DNA of 64,000 nt from Streptomyces chattanoogensis (GCF_001294335.1 NZ_LGKG01000013.1:1-64000); one strand, 5' to 3'. Shown: positions 36,615 through 45,660, counted from the first letter of the stretch. Numbers and translations: made by a program. The notes: generated by a model not told the origin, from the sequence alone.

Positions 36615-37307
36615 TCAGCGCTTGGCGACGAACACGTGCGAGGCGATATCGGCATGCAGCTCGGCGGCCTCACCGCTGCTGCCGACCAGCACCCCGGCCG
36701 GCGACTCCGTCACGCTCACCACGGCGCCCGGCTGCACACCGGCCCGCCGCAGGGTGTACATCAGCTGGGCGTCGGCCTGGATCGGCTCGCCGATACGGCG
36801 CACCACGACCGTCTTCCCGTCGCTCCCGGGGTCCAGATCCATCAGGCTCACCATCCCGGCGTCCAGGAACGGATCGGCCTCGGCCTTCTCGCCCAGCTCC
36901 TCCAGGCCCGGGATGGGGTTGCCGTACGGCGATTCCGTCGGATGCCGCAGCAGCTCCACGACGCGGCGCTCGACCGCCTCGCTCATCACATGCTCCCAGC
37001 GGCAGGCCTCGGCGTGCACCTGCTCCCACTCCAGCCCGATGACGTCGACGAGCAGGCACTCGGCGAGGCGGTGCTTGCGCATCACCCGCGTCGCCAGCCG
37101 GCGGCCCTCCTCCGTCAGCTCCAGATGACGGTCGCCCGCGACCGTCAGCAGGCCGTCTCGCTCCATGCGCGCGACGGTCTGGCTGACCGTCGGGCCGCTC
37201 TGTTCGAGCCGCTCCGCGATGCGGGCGCGCATGGGGACCACACCTTCCTCTTCCAGTTCGAGGATGGTGCGGAGATACATCTCCGTGGTGTCGATCAGTC
37301 CGGACAT
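36615..37307 (-). CDS. DmdR/IdeR-type iron-dependent repressor
   Basis: A 230-residue DtxR-family metalloregulator. The N-terminal winged helix (LVDTTEMYLRTI-like start, ARIAERLEQSGPTVSQTVARMERDGLL) is nearly identical to IdeR. The metal-binding and dimerisation domain contains RKHRLAECLLVDVIGL, HAEACRWEHVMSE with Cys, Glu and His ligands, and HPTESPYGNPIPG. The C-terminal SH3-like domain spans about 150-230. With Fe(II) bound, such proteins repress siderophore and iron-uptake genes; in S. coelicolor this is DmdR1. ATG at 37307 with GAGGGG. A long ORF lies antiparallel across the whole gene. Confidence 0.95.
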   Translation of the reverse strand: MSGLIDTTEMYLRTILELEEEGVVPMRARIAERLEQSGPTVSQTVARMERDGLLTVAGDRHLELTEEGRRLATRVMRKHRLAECLLVDVIGLEWEQVHAEACRWEHVMSEAVERRVVELLRHPTESPYGNPIPGLEELGEKAEADPFLDAGMVSLMDLDPGSDGKTVVVRRIGEPIQADAQLMYTLRRAGVQPGAVVSVTESPAGVLVGSSGEAAELHADIASHVFVAKR

Positions 37308-37594
37308 GCGTGCCCCTCGATGTGTGGTGCGGTGGCCCTGAACTCAATTCTGACGCATCCCACCGACAACGGTGCCGTCCCGTCCGCACACCGGACGTGC
37401 ACCGGCGCGCACCGGGCCCCGCGCACCGAGGTGCGCCCGTGTTGACACGGCGCTGGTCCAGACCGCAACGTGATCCGCGCCACGACCGCCGCGCCCGGCC
37501 CACCGACCTGCCCGGACGCGGGATGCCGTCGTGTGCGGCTGCGCGAGGGGATCCGGCGACGTCCGGTGACATCCGACGAGAGGGGACCGCGGCA

Positions 37595-38362
37595 ATGCCC
37601 GAGACCGACCGAAGTGACCAACTGGCCGGGGAGTTCTTCGACGCCGCGATCGGCCTGCTGCGGCGGGTACGGGACGGGTCGGGCGACCGGATCACCGCCG
37701 CCGGGCAGCTGATCGCCGACACCGTCGAGGCGGGCGGGCGGGTGTTCTCCTTCGGCGCCGGGCACTCCTCGCTGCCCGCCCAGGACACCGTCTACCGGGC
37801 GGGCGGCCTGGCCGTCATGAACCTGCTGTCGGTCCCCGGGGTCGTCGGCGTGGACGTGCGGCCCGCGACGCTCGGCAGCGCCCTGGAGCGGGTCGACGGA
37901 CTCGCCGCGGCCGTCCTGGACACCAGCCCGCTGGAGCCCGGCGACGTACTGGTGATCATCTCGCTCTCCGGGCGCAATGCGCTGCCGGTGGAGATGGCGA
38001 TGAACGCACGGGCGCTCGGCATCAAGGTCATCGGCGTGACATCGGTGGCGTACGCGGAGGGCACCACGTCCCGGCACGCCTCGGGCAGCTTCCTCAAGGA
38101 CCACTGCGACATCGTCCTGGACAGCGCGATCACGGTCGGCGACGCCGAACTGACCGCGCCGGGCATCGGTGCGCCGTTCGCCCCCGCCTCCACCGTCGTC
38201 ACCAGCGCGATCATGCAGGCCATGGTGGCCACGGCCGCGGGGGCGCTCGCCGAACGGGGCATCGAACCGCCGCTGCTGCGCTCCGGGAACGTCGACGGCG
38301 GGCACGACTGGAACGCCCGGGTGATGAGCGACTACGCGGACCGGATCTTCTACCGGCAGTAG
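37595..38362 (+). CDS. SIS-domain sugar isomerase-like protein
   Basis: A 255-residue protein with a single SIS (phosphosugar isomerase/binding) domain. The phosphate-binding signature FGAGHSSL is at about 50-57, the second element ISLSGRNALPVEMAM at about 124-138, and IKVIGVTSVAYA follows. It resembles the YfhH/GmhA-related group often annotated as sugar isomerase or N-acetylglucosamine-6-phosphate related. Substrate unproven. ATG at 37595 (MPETDRSDQ) with AGGGG upstream. It is divergent from dmdR across about 290 bp. Confidence 0.85.
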   Translation: MPETDRSDQLAGEFFDAAIGLLRRVRDGSGDRITAAGQLIADTVEAGGRVFSFGAGHSSLPAQDTVYRAGGLAVMNLLSVPGVVGVDVRPATLGSALERVDGLAAAVLDTSPLEPGDVLVIISLSGRNALPVEMAMNARALGIKVIGVTSVAYAEGTTSRHASGSFLKDHCDIVLDSAITVGDAELTAPGIGAPFAPASTVVTSAIMQAMVATAAGALAERGIEPPLLRSGNVDGGHDWNARVMSDYADRIFYRQ

Positions 38363-38377
38363 CGGAGTCGTGTCCGC

Positions 38378-39871
38378 TCAGCCGCCCGCCGCGCCGCTCC
38401 CCGCGCCCGCCAGGTCCAGCGCCGCCGCGATGCGGGCCGCGACCTCCTCGGCGTAGTCCGCGTCCGCACGGTCGAAGGGGCGGCGCGAGGGCACCCGCAG
38501 GAACGTCACGACGCCCAGCGTCCGGCCGCGGCTGCGCAGGACCACGCACAGGCCGTGCACCGTGCCGTCCGGCCATTTGCGGGCGGCCGCCCAGTCGTCG
38601 GCCGCGCCCGGCCCCGCGCTGGTGCGCACCGATCCGCGCCGCTCGTACGCCTGGGCCGCCGGATGGCCCGGCGGGTACGCCATCGGGATGCCGGTCGCCG
38701 GGAAGGCCTCGGCGGGCCCCGGCGCCCCGGCCGGGGAGGCCAGTGCGCGCACCAGCCGTGGCGTCCGCCCGGCCGCGGAGGCGGGCCGCGGACAGCGGTC
38801 CCCGTCCTCGGCCCCGTCCCTGTCCCTGTCCCCGTCCATGTCCGCGGCCTCCTCCAGCGCTCTGTACGGCGCCGCCGCCGGGACCGGCGCGAGGTCCACC
38901 AGGCCGTGATCGGCGAACCCCGCCAGGGCGAAATCCAGGTGGACGGCGGCGGCCTCGGCCGGGTCCGGGCACTCCGCGGCTGCCCGTCCGGCACGGTGCA
39001 GCTGGTGGGCGCGGAACCGCAGCAGGGAGCCGTCCTGTTCGGCGCGCTTGACATCCGTCACGTCCTGGAAGAGCCAGGCGGCGCCGAGCGGCACCGGCTC
39101 CTCGGCCAGCGGCGACGCCAGCCGGACGAATCCGCCGCGCCAGCACCGGCGCGCCCGGCCGGCGTCCTCCGAGCGCAGCGTCACCCACAGCTCGGCGGCG
39201 GCCGGCGGCGCGCCCTCGGCGAGGACATGCTGCAGTGCGCCCTCCAGCTCCTCCACGCCCTGCGTCAGCAGATCGCCCAGCGGGCATCCCAGCAGGGCCG
39301 TACGCCCGACCCCCAGGGCGCGGGCCGCGTGGGCGTTCAGGACGGCGAGCCGCAGGTCGGCGTCCACCAGGACCACGCCCCAGGAACCGTCGTCGAACAG
39401 CGCCTCGCTGAGCGCGATGGAACGCTCCAGGTCGAGCTGGGCGTGCACCTCGCTGAAGGCGCAGTACACCCCGCCCGCCCGGCCGCCGGGCCCGCGGACC
39501 GCCGAGATCTGGGTACGGACCAGGACCCGGCGGCCGTCCTTGGTCAACAGGGCGAATTCGCGCACCTGGCGGCCCGGGGAGCGCATCGCGGCCGTGAGCA
39601 CCGCCTGGATCTCGTCGGCGTCCTCCTTGCGGGCCGCCCAGCCCGCCAGACCGCGGCGGCCGACCGCCTCGGCCGCGGTCCAGCCCAGGATGTGCTCGGC
39701 CTCGTGGTTCCAGTGGGTGAGCGTGCCGTCGGGCCCGAAGGCGGCGAGGGCCGCGTCCATGCCGTCCAGGAGCGCGGTGAGCAGAGCGGAGTCGTCGGAT
39801 CCGTCGCTCTCGTCGGCCGGCCGGGCGGAGGATGACGCGGACGAGGCAGAAGAAGCTGACGAAGCGGTCAC
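38378..39871 (-). CDS. PAS/PAS/GAF-type signalling protein
   Basis: A 497-residue cytoplasmic protein built as PAS domain 1 (about 28-140; ALLDGMDAALAAFGPDGTLTHWN), PAS domain 2 (about 148-265; DDGSWGVVLVDADLRLAVLN), and a GAF-like domain (about 275-480) carrying a low-complexity DGDRDRDG insertion. No kinase, phosphatase or GGDEF output follows, so it may act by protein-protein contact or have lost its output domain. The GTG at 39871 has AAGGGG five bases upstream; another GTG lies two codons earlier. The N terminus has a run of Ser/Ala. It converges with the SIS gene. Confidence 0.8.
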   Translation of the reverse strand: MTASSASSASSASSSARPADESDGSDDSALLTALLDGMDAALAAFGPDGTLTHWNHEAEHILGWTAAEAVGRRGLAGWAARKEDADEIQAVLTAAMRSPGRQVREFALLTKDGRRVLVRTQISAVRGPGGRAGGVYCAFSEVHAQLDLERSIALSEALFDDGSWGVVLVDADLRLAVLNAHAARALGVGRTALLGCPLGDLLTQGVEELEGALQHVLAEGAPPAAAELWVTLRSEDAGRARRCWRGGFVRLASPLAEEPVPLGAAWLFQDVTDVKRAEQDGSLLRFRAHQLHRAGRAAAECPDPAEAAAVHLDFALAGFADHGLVDLAPVPAAAPYRALEEAADMDGDRDRDGAEDGDRCPRPASAAGRTPRLVRALASPAGAPGPAEAFPATGIPMAYPPGHPAAQAYERRGSVRTSAGPGAADDWAAARKWPDGTVHGLCVVLRSRGRTLGVVTFLRVPSRRPFDRADADYAEEVAARIAAALDLAGAGSGAAGG

Positions 39872-40006
39872 TGGCACCCCTTAGGAACACCGCTCGAGAC
39901 CACGGCTCATTTACGCCGCCGCACGTGCTGTACCTCGCCTTATTCAACTGGAACGTGACTCAGCACACACCCGATTCACGGAAATCGTTGTGTGCGGGAA
40001 ATTCGG

Positions 40007-40035
40007 TTGTCCGGGGCCGGGCGGCTGCCTAACGT
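40007..40035 (+). promoter_or_regulatory. promoter of the orphan 12-residue ORF
   Basis: TTGTCC (40007-40012), 17 bp, TAACGT (40030-40035). The expected start is near 40042, giving a 5' leader of about 27 bases before the ATG. Confidence 0.55.
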
Positions 40036-40068
40036 GTGGGGCACACGAGAAGGGAGGTGGTTCGGCCA

Positions 40069-40107
40069 ATGATCAAGTACCGGACGCGTGAGGTGGCTGC
40101 GGGCTAG
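40069..40107 (+). CDS. 12-residue ORF with strong promoter and RBS
   Basis: ATG at 40069, TAG at 40105-40107, peptide MIKYRTREVAAG. The Shine-Dalgarno GGGAGGTGG (40052-40060) is one of the best in the window, and a good promoter stands upstream. A bulged hairpin (40144-40168) follows. No gene lies downstream on this strand for 1.3 kb, so it is not an ordinary leader ORF. It may be a micro-protein, or the transcript may be a small regulatory RNA. Confidence 0.45.
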   Translation: MIKYRTREVAAG

Positions 40108-40135
40108 CGGCCCGTCGCTTCACCGAAGTGCGGTG

Positions 40136-40174
40136 CCGGACCCGCGCACACCAGGAACGCTGGTGCGCAGCCGG
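40136..40174 (+). terminator. hairpin after the 12-residue ORF
   Basis: GCGCAC(AC)CAG pairs with CTGGTGCGC around GAACG, extended by GCCGG/CCGGC outside. It probably ends the short transcript. Confidence 0.5.
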
Positions 40175-40327
40175 CCCAATTCCCAGCAGTCACCCGACCC
40201 GCGGGCCGCCGGTTCGTCCGACCGGCCCTTCGCGCCACCGAGCGCGGAGGACACGGCCCGCGGGTCGTCTGCGTGCGCGCCCGGTCACGGGCAGCTGCCC
40301 GGTTACGGGGCGTACGCCGGCCGCGCC

Positions 40328-41023
40328 TCAGGGCGCCAGCCGCTCCACCCGCCAGCCGTCGGCGGGCGCGTCGTGGACGTACCGCAGCCGGTCGTGCAGC
40401 CGGTTGAGGCGGCCCTGCCAGAACTCCACCGCCTCGGCGACGACCCGGTACCCGCCCCAGTGCGGCGGCGCCGGGACCTGCTCCCCTTCGGGGTAGCGGG
40501 CCGCCAACTCCTCGTAGGCATGCTCCAGTTCGGCGCGCGAGGTGACGACGGCGGACTGGTCGCTGGCCCAGGCGCCCAGCTGGGAGCCGTGCGGGCGGGT
40601 GCGGAAGTAGGCGGCGGTCTCGTCGCGGCCGATGCGTTCCGCGGTGCCGCTCACGATCACCTGGCGGGCGAGCGGATGCCAGGGGAACAGCAGCGAGACA
40701 TGGGGATTTTCCGCCAGTTCGCGGCCTTTGCGGCTGGTGTAGTTGGTGTAGAAGACGAAGCCGCGGTCGTTGAACGCCTTCAGGAGGACGGTTCTTGAAC
40801 TCGGCCGGCCGTCGGGCCCGACCGTCGAGACGACCATCGCGTTCGGCTCGTGCAGACCGGCCGCGACCGCTTCCTTGAACCAGCGCGCGAACTGACCGTA
40901 CGGATCGGCCGCGAGATCGGCTTCGGCGAGTCCCTCGGCGCGGTAGTGCGCGCGCATGGGTGACGGGTCGGGGGTCTCGTAAAAGGGCGCGTCGGCAGGG
41001 TGCACGGCCTCATCTTGCAGCAT
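40328..41023 (-). CDS. pdxH: pyridoxamine 5'-phosphate oxidase
   Basis: PdxH (231 residues) uses FMN and oxygen to oxidise pyridoxamine or pyridoxine phosphate to PLP. Family blocks are all visible: the N-terminal [13 protein letters not shown]-binding [45 protein letters not shown], and the C terminus [12 protein letters not shown]...WRVERLAP. Length is normal. ATG at 41023 without a clear ribosome binding site; a GTG six codons later has GAGG. It is divergent from citrate synthase, an arrangement I recall as usual in Streptomyces. Confidence 0.95.
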   Translation of the reverse strand: MLQDEAVHPADAPFYETPDPSPMRAHYRAEGLAEADLAADPYGQFARWFKEAVAAGLHEPNAMVVSTVGPDGRPSSRTVLLKAFNDRGFVFYTNYTSRKGRELAENPHVSLLFPWHPLARQVIVSGTAERIGRDETAAYFRTRPHGSQLGAWASDQSAVVTSRAELEHAYEELAARYPEGEQVPAPPHWGGYRVVAEAVEFWQGRLNRLHDRLRYVHDAPADGWRVERLAP

Positions 41024-41484
41024 CGGGTCCGCCCGGGGCAGCCGGAAGGGGCGGAAGTCTGCCCGCCGTCGACCGCACGTAACCCTCTCGTCAGAGAATC
41101 GACCAGTGTGCCGGATGTCACGCCGCCCGGCAGGTGACGAACCGGCCAAAATCGCGGGCCCGCCCACTGTGGCCTGTGGACATCGGCGGCTATCGTGTCC
41201 GGCCTGAAGGGACGCGCAGCCATGCACCGCGCGCCCTGAAGAAAGAGACCGAACACCACAGCACCACACCGACGCACCACACGCACCGTGCCCGCCCGCG
41301 GCCCGACCCACCGCGAGCGGCACCCCCGCGTGACCCATGCCCTGGCGGGGCATCACCGGGGCGACCGGTACGGACCGCGAGCTGCCCGCGCAGCCGCGTA
41401 ACCGCGCCGCCGCCCGTACCAGAGTCGACTGCACGGCATCCGGTCCCAGGCCGAGTGCCGTCCCCATTCATGAGGAGCCGCCTG
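41024..41484. other. pdxH-citrate synthase divergent intergenic region
   Basis: A 461-bp spacer carrying both promoters. Open frames here are extensions of the two genes without homology to them. I see no clear -35/-10 pair, repeat or RNA element. Confidence 0.4.
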
Positions 41485-42594
41485 ATGTCCGACTTCGTAC
41501 CCGGACTTGAGGGAGTCGTCGCGTTCGAGACGGAGATCGCCGAACCGGACAAGGAAGGCGGCGCGCTGCGCTATCGCGGCGTCGACATCGAGGATCTCGT
41601 CGGTCAGGTGTCCTTCGGGAACGTCTGGGGGCTGCTGGTCGACGGGGCGTTCAACCCCGGTCTGCCGCCGGCCGAGCCGTTCCCGATCCCGGTGCACTCG
41701 GGTGACATCCGCGTCGATGTGCAGTCCGCACTGGCCATGCTCGCGCCCGTGTGGGGCCTGAAACCGCTCCTGGACATCGACGAGGCGGAGGCCCGCGACA
41801 ACCTCGCCCGAGCGGCCGTCATGGCGCTGTCGTACGTTGCCCAGTCGGCGCGCGGCCAGGGCCTGCCGATGGTGCCGCAGCGGGAGATCGACAAGGCGGA
41901 GACCGTCGTGGAGCGCTTCATGAAGCGCTGGCGCGGCGAGCCCGACCCCCGGCACGTCAAGGCCGTCGACGCCTACTGGACCTCGGCCGCCGAGCACGGC
42001 ATGAACGCCTCCACCTTCACCGCCCGGGTCATCGCCTCCACCGGCGCCGATGTCGCGGCCGCGCTCTCCGGTGCGGTCGGCGCGATGTCCGGCCCGCTGC
42101 ACGGCGGCGCGCCGTCCCGCGTCCTCGGCATGATCGAGGAGATCGAGCGCACCGGTGACGCCACCGCGTACGTCAAGAAGGCCCTGGACCGCGGCGAGCG
42201 GCTGATGGGCTTCGGGCACCGCGTCTACCGCGCCGAGGACCCGCGTGCGCGTGTGCTGCGGCGCACCGCAAAGGAGCTGGGTGCGCCGCGCTTCGAGGTC
42301 GCCGAGGCGCTGGAGAAGGCCGCGCTGGAGGAGCTGCACAACCGCCGCCCGGACCGGGTGCTGGCCACCAACGTCGAGTTCTGGGCCGCCATCACCCTGG
42401 ACTTCGCCGAGGTCCCGGCCCACATGTTCACCTCGATGTTCACCTGCGCCCGTACGGCCGGCTGGAGCGCCCACATCCTGGAGCAGAAGCGCACCGGCCG
42501 CCTCGTGCGCCCCTCGGCCCGCTATGTGGGCCCCGCGGCCCGCAACCCGCGCGAGATCGAGGGATACGAGGACATCGCCGCCGGCACGCGCTGA
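41485..42594 (+). CDS. citrate synthase (type II-like, CitA)
   Basis: A 369-residue citrate synthase, which condenses oxaloacetate with acetyl-CoA. Active-site elements are visible: the His in EHGMNASTF, the conserved GPLHGGAPSRV, the CoA/oxaloacetate His in GFGHRVYRAEDPRA, and the Asp near ATNVEFWAAITLDFAEV. It is the shorter, second citrate synthase type of actinobacteria; a methylcitrate synthase activity cannot be excluded. ATG at 41485 with GAGGAG. The gene stands alone. Confidence 0.93.
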   Translation: MSDFVPGLEGVVAFETEIAEPDKEGGALRYRGVDIEDLVGQVSFGNVWGLLVDGAFNPGLPPAEPFPIPVHSGDIRVDVQSALAMLAPVWGLKPLLDIDEAEARDNLARAAVMALSYVAQSARGQGLPMVPQREIDKAETVVERFMKRWRGEPDPRHVKAVDAYWTSAAEHGMNASTFTARVIASTGADVAAALSGAVGAMSGPLHGGAPSRVLGMIEEIERTGDATAYVKKALDRGERLMGFGHRVYRAEDPRARVLRRTAKELGAPRFEVAEALEKAALEELHNRRPDRVLATNVEFWAAITLDFAEVPAHMFTSMFTCARTAGWSAHILEQKRTGRLVRPSARYVGPAARNPREIEGYEDIAAGTR

Positions 42595-42622
42595 TCCGTT
42601 CGGCCGCGGGGCTCGGGGGCTG

Positions 42623-43201
42623 TCAGAGCTTGCCCTCGAGCTCCACGCTGCGGTGTCCGCCGAGGCGCCGGGTGAGTTCCGCGACGAATTCGGGTCGCAG
42701 GGCGTCCCAGTTCCAGAAGGCGAACCCGAGGTGGCCGAAGGCGAAGTGGTCGTCCGCCCATATCCACCGGTGCACGGGGGCCGAGGTGCCGCACGACGGG
42801 CAGCGCACGGGCGCGGGGTCCTCGGACCCGGCCCAGGTCTGGACGGCTTCCGCGAACAGGCCCCAGGCCTCGTCGTCCAGGTCCCGGTCCTCGTCCATCA
42901 GCTCGACCCGCGCCGAGCAGTGCGGGCAGGTCACGGCCTCGGGATCGCCCTGGCCGGCGTCGAAAACCGTCCGGCCGACATGCAGGGACAGCCCGAGGGC
43001 CCGGTCGGGATCGCCGCGGAACGCCTTCCCGCACTGCGGTCCGGGTGCATAGCCGTCGCCCTCGATGTCGAACGCGGGCGCGCTGGGCTCGGGCTCCACG
43101 ATGCCCTCCGCCACCAGCCAGCTCAGCACCTCCGCCGCGAGCCGTGGTGCGTCCTCCGCCGTGGCGTCGACGTCCACGACGGTGTCGAAGTAGTCCCCCA
43201 T
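42623..43201 (-). CDS. putative zinc-ribbon hypothetical protein
   Basis: A 192-residue acidic protein with a single Cys in GPQC (about 57) and two CxxC knuckles, CPHC (about 94-97) and CPSC (about 135-138). The paired knuckles probably bind one zinc. The C-terminal half is Trp-rich (FGHLGFAFWNWDALRPEFV). This is a Streptomyces family of unknown function. ATG at 43201 has AGGGG; longer in-frame versions lack it. It converges with citrate synthase. Confidence 0.72.
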   Translation of the reverse strand: MGDYFDTVVDVDATAEDAPRLAAEVLSWLVAEGIVEPEPSAPAFDIEGDGYAPGPQCGKAFRGDPDRALGLSLHVGRTVFDAGQGDPEAVTCPHCSARVELMDEDRDLDDEAWGLFAEAVQTWAGSEDPAPVRCPSCGTSAPVHRWIWADDHFAFGHLGFAFWNWDALRPEFVAELTRRLGGHRSVELEGKL

Positions 43202-43378
43202 GATCCCCTGTGCCCCCGCCCGTTGTCCCCGTTCCTCACCGTCACGGAAAACGATACGGACGGCCACTGACAATCCCGCGGCCCGGCCGCCTGCCCGCCG
43301 GGCGCGGACGGTCGGCCCGTCCGCGGCCGGGGCGCGGACCCCCGCCGTGGGTCTCCGCGCGAATCCGTCGCCGAGACG

Positions 43379-43879
43379 TCAGTCGAGGTCCTTCGAGTAG
43401 TCGGTCGTGACGCAGCCCTCGATCTCGGCCTCGTCGGTCGAGCTGCTCGCCGGTGCCTTGAAGTCCGGGGCGCAGTTGAGGAACACCAGACCGGCCTTGA
43501 GGAGCAGCCGCCGCTGGTCGTCGCTGCTCGGGTCGACGGCGAAGTCGTCGCCGATCATGAGGTCGTCCTGTTCGCCCTCGTCCTTCTTGACGGCGTTCTG
43601 GAAGGCCTCCATGTCCTCGACGGTCAGGAAGTCGACGTCACCGCCGCCGCCCGCCGGGTCGTCGCATTCGCCGCCGCCGTTGATGCCCGTCATCCCCATG
43701 GCGTTGGCCTGCTGCACCTCGCGGGGCGAGGCGAAGTCGATGCCCTCGCAGCTGAGCGTCGACTTGAGGAACTGCCCGGCGTCCTCCGGCGAACCCGCGG
43801 AGGGCAGACCGCCACAGGCGGAAACCGATGCCAGGGCGAAGAGGGTCCCGACGATGGCAAGTGATCGGTGGAATCGCAT
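43379..43879 (-). CDS. small secreted lipoprotein of unknown function
   Basis: A 166-residue predicted lipoprotein. The N terminus is RFHRS, then the hydrophobic LAIVGTLFALASVSAC with the lipidated Cys at about residue 22. The mature part is Asp/Glu-rich and contains four further Cys (LSCEGIDF, GECDDP, LNCAPDF, EGCVTTD), possibly two disulfides. No known domain. ATG at 43879 follows AAAGGAA; the longer in-frame ORF upstream has no signal. Confidence 0.75.
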   Translation of the reverse strand: MRFHRSLAIVGTLFALASVSACGGLPSAGSPEDAGQFLKSTLSCEGIDFASPREVQQANAMGMTGINGGGECDDPAGGGGDVDFLTVEDMEAFQNAVKKDEGEQDDLMIGDDFAVDPSSDDQRRLLLKAGLVFLNCAPDFKAPASSSTDEAEIEGCVTTDYSKDLD

Positions 43880-44119
43880 GACGTTCCTTTGCAGATGAGG
43901 CTTCGAGCCGAACGCACCGGCCGGATGCGGCGGCGCCTCGGCCGCGAGGGTGAAGAAAGCCATCTGCTCTCCCCCGTTCCCCCCGCCGAGAGCGATTGAC
44001 CGGGACATGATAGGCGGAGTCGCAGGTCGGAGGAGGCACGGTTTTCGATGCCGGGCTGCCCGTGATACGGCGTCAGGTCCGGTCGGGGCCGGGGGCGTCC
44101 ACGCCTCCGGCCGACGGCC

Positions 44120-44743
44120 TCAGGGGTTCAGCACCCCGTCAATGATCTTCGCCCACTGCTCCACGACCCGGTCCCGGCGGGCCGAGTCGTCCGTCAGCAG
44201 ATTGGCCAGGCCCAGCCCCCGCGCCATGTCCAGCAGCCCCTGGACGGTTTCCCGTACGCCGGGCACCGTCTCGTCGGCCTCCAGCAGCGCCACCGCCGTA
44301 CGGTGCGCCTCCCGCCCGACCCGAGCCTCCAGGGCCGTGACGCGGTCGCGCAGCTGTTCCTCGTCGGAGGCGGCCACCCACAGATGGAGCGCGGCCCGGA
44401 ACAGCGGTCCCGTGTAGAGACCGACCAGCTCCTCGACGATGATCCAGGTGCGGGCGATCGATCCGGCCGGCGGCAGGTTGTGCGCGACGGCCTTCAGCGC
44501 ACCCTGCCGCTTCTCCGCGACATGCTCGACGGCCGCCGTGAAGAGGTCCTCCCGGGTGCGGAAGTGATGCTGGGCCGCACCCCGCGACACCCCCGCCCGT
44601 TCCGCCACCACGGCGACCGTACTGCCGCTCCAGCCGCGCTCCGCCAGGCAGGAGACGGCCGCCTCCAGGAGCTTGAGCCGGGTGGCCCGGCTGCGTTCCT
44701 GCTGGGGCTGCTTGGGGCCGCGGGCCGGGGTCAGCGCACCCAT
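44120..44743 (-). CDS. TetR family transcriptional regulator
   Basis: A 207-residue TetR repressor. The DNA-binding domain is residues 18-64 (RLKLLEAAVSCLAERGW, TVAVVAERAGVSRGAAQHHF), then a helical ligand domain. Its ATG lies inside the 3' end of the enoyl-CoA hydratase gene (13-base overlap), so it is the last gene of the acyl-CoA operon and probably regulates it in response to an acyl-CoA or acid. This parallels AtuR/LiuR-type control in pseudomonads, though those regulators are not all of the same family. Confidence 0.9.
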   Translation of the reverse strand: MGALTPARGPKQPQQERSRATRLKLLEAAVSCLAERGWSGSTVAVVAERAGVSRGAAQHHFRTREDLFTAAVEHVAEKRQGALKAVAHNLPPAGSIARTWIIVEELVGLYTGPLFRAALHLWVAASDEEQLRDRVTALEARVGREAHRTAVALLEADETVPGVRETVQGLLDMARGLGLANLLTDDSARRDRVVEQWAKIIDGVLNP

Positions 44744-45522
44744 GCCGGGGCCCGTCGCTCCAGGAAGGCGGTCATGCCCTCGTGTGCCTCGGCGGAGCCG
44801 AAGAGCCGCGCGGACTGTTCGGCGAGCGCGTCGGTGTCGCGGTCGAAGGTGCGCAGCACCTCGGCGGTGACCAGCTTCTTCGACTCGGCCAGCCCCTGTG
44901 GCGAGCCTTTCCGCAGCCCCTCCAGTACGGGATCGAGCCCGGCGTCCACATCGTCCGCCGCCAGCGTCACCAGCCCGATCCGGGCCGCCTCCGCCGCGCC
45001 GAACTTCTCCCCGGTGAGGTAGTAGCGGCCGGCGGCGCGCGGGTCCAGCCGCGGCAGCAGCGGCATCGAGATCACGGCGGGCGCGAGCCCGAGCCGCGCC
45101 TCGGTGAAGGCGAACGTCGCCTCCGGTCCGGCCACCGAGATGTCGCAGGCGCCGAGCAGTCCCAGCCCCCCGGCCCGGACATGTCCGGTGACCCGGGCGA
45201 CGACGGGCCGGGGCAGCTCCACGATGGCGCGCAGCAGCCGGGCCAGCCCCAGCGGCCCGTCCTTCGCCGTGCCGGAGGTGGCCTCGGACAGATCCGCACC
45301 GGCGCAGAACGTGCCGCCCATGTGCGTGAGCACCACGGCGCGGGTGCCGTCGTCGGCCGCGGCGTCCGCGAGCCCGCGGTGGAGTTCGGCCACCAGGCGG
45401 GCGGAGAGCGCATTGCGGTTGTGCGGCGAGTTCAGGGTGAGGGTGGTGATACCGCGCTGGTGGGAGCGGGTGACGAGGGGGGCGGCGGGTGCCCCGGTCG
45501 TTTCGGAGGATGTCTCGGTCAT
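44731..45522 (-). CDS. enoyl-CoA hydratase/isomerase family protein
   Basis: A 263-residue crotonase. The oxyanion-hole segments are NRNALSARLV (about 36-45) and HMGGTFCAGADLSE (about 70-83); HVRAGGLGLLGACDI is at about 115-129. One of the two usual catalytic Glu positions in the HVRAGG region is replaced, and the second (ARLGLAPA) also lacks Glu, as in some side-branch crotonases such as 3-methylglutaconyl or isohexenylglutaconyl hydratases. In this operon it would hydrate the carboxylated enoyl-CoA. ATG at 45522 after AAAGGAG. Confidence 0.88.
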   Translation of the reverse strand: MTETSSETTGAPAAPLVTRSHQRGITTLTLNSPHNRNALSARLVAELHRGLADAAADDGTRAVVLTHMGGTFCAGADLSEATSGTAKDGPLGLARLLRAIVELPRPVVARVTGHVRAGGLGLLGACDISVAGPEATFAFTEARLGLAPAVISMPLLPRLDPRAAGRYYLTGEKFGAAEAARIGLVTLAADDVDAGLDPVLEGLRKGSPQGLAESKKLVTAEVLRTFDRDTDALAEQSARLFGSAEAHEGMTAFLERRAPAWVR

Positions 45523-45620
45523 CGTTACGTCGAGCTCCTTTCCCTGGCGCGCGGTCCGCGCCGCAGAATCTAGCCGGTCGGCCGGGCCCGCTGTCATGGC
45601 GGCCCCGGCCCGCCGCCTCC

Positions 45621-45660
45621 GTACGTCCTCAGTACGTCCTCAGTACGTCCTCAGTACGAC
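45621..45660. repeat. 11-bp tandem repeat at the acyl-CoA dehydrogenase stop
   Basis: Three perfect copies of GTACGTCCTCA plus a partial fourth, where the fourth includes the last codons and stop of the dehydrogenase gene. Confidence 0.9.

Noticed and set aside
41134..41484. N-terminal extension of citrate synthase from the ATG at 41134
   Set aside because: The extension is His/Pro/Arg-rich and unlike citrate synthases; the ATG at 41485 has GAGGAG and the family N terminus.
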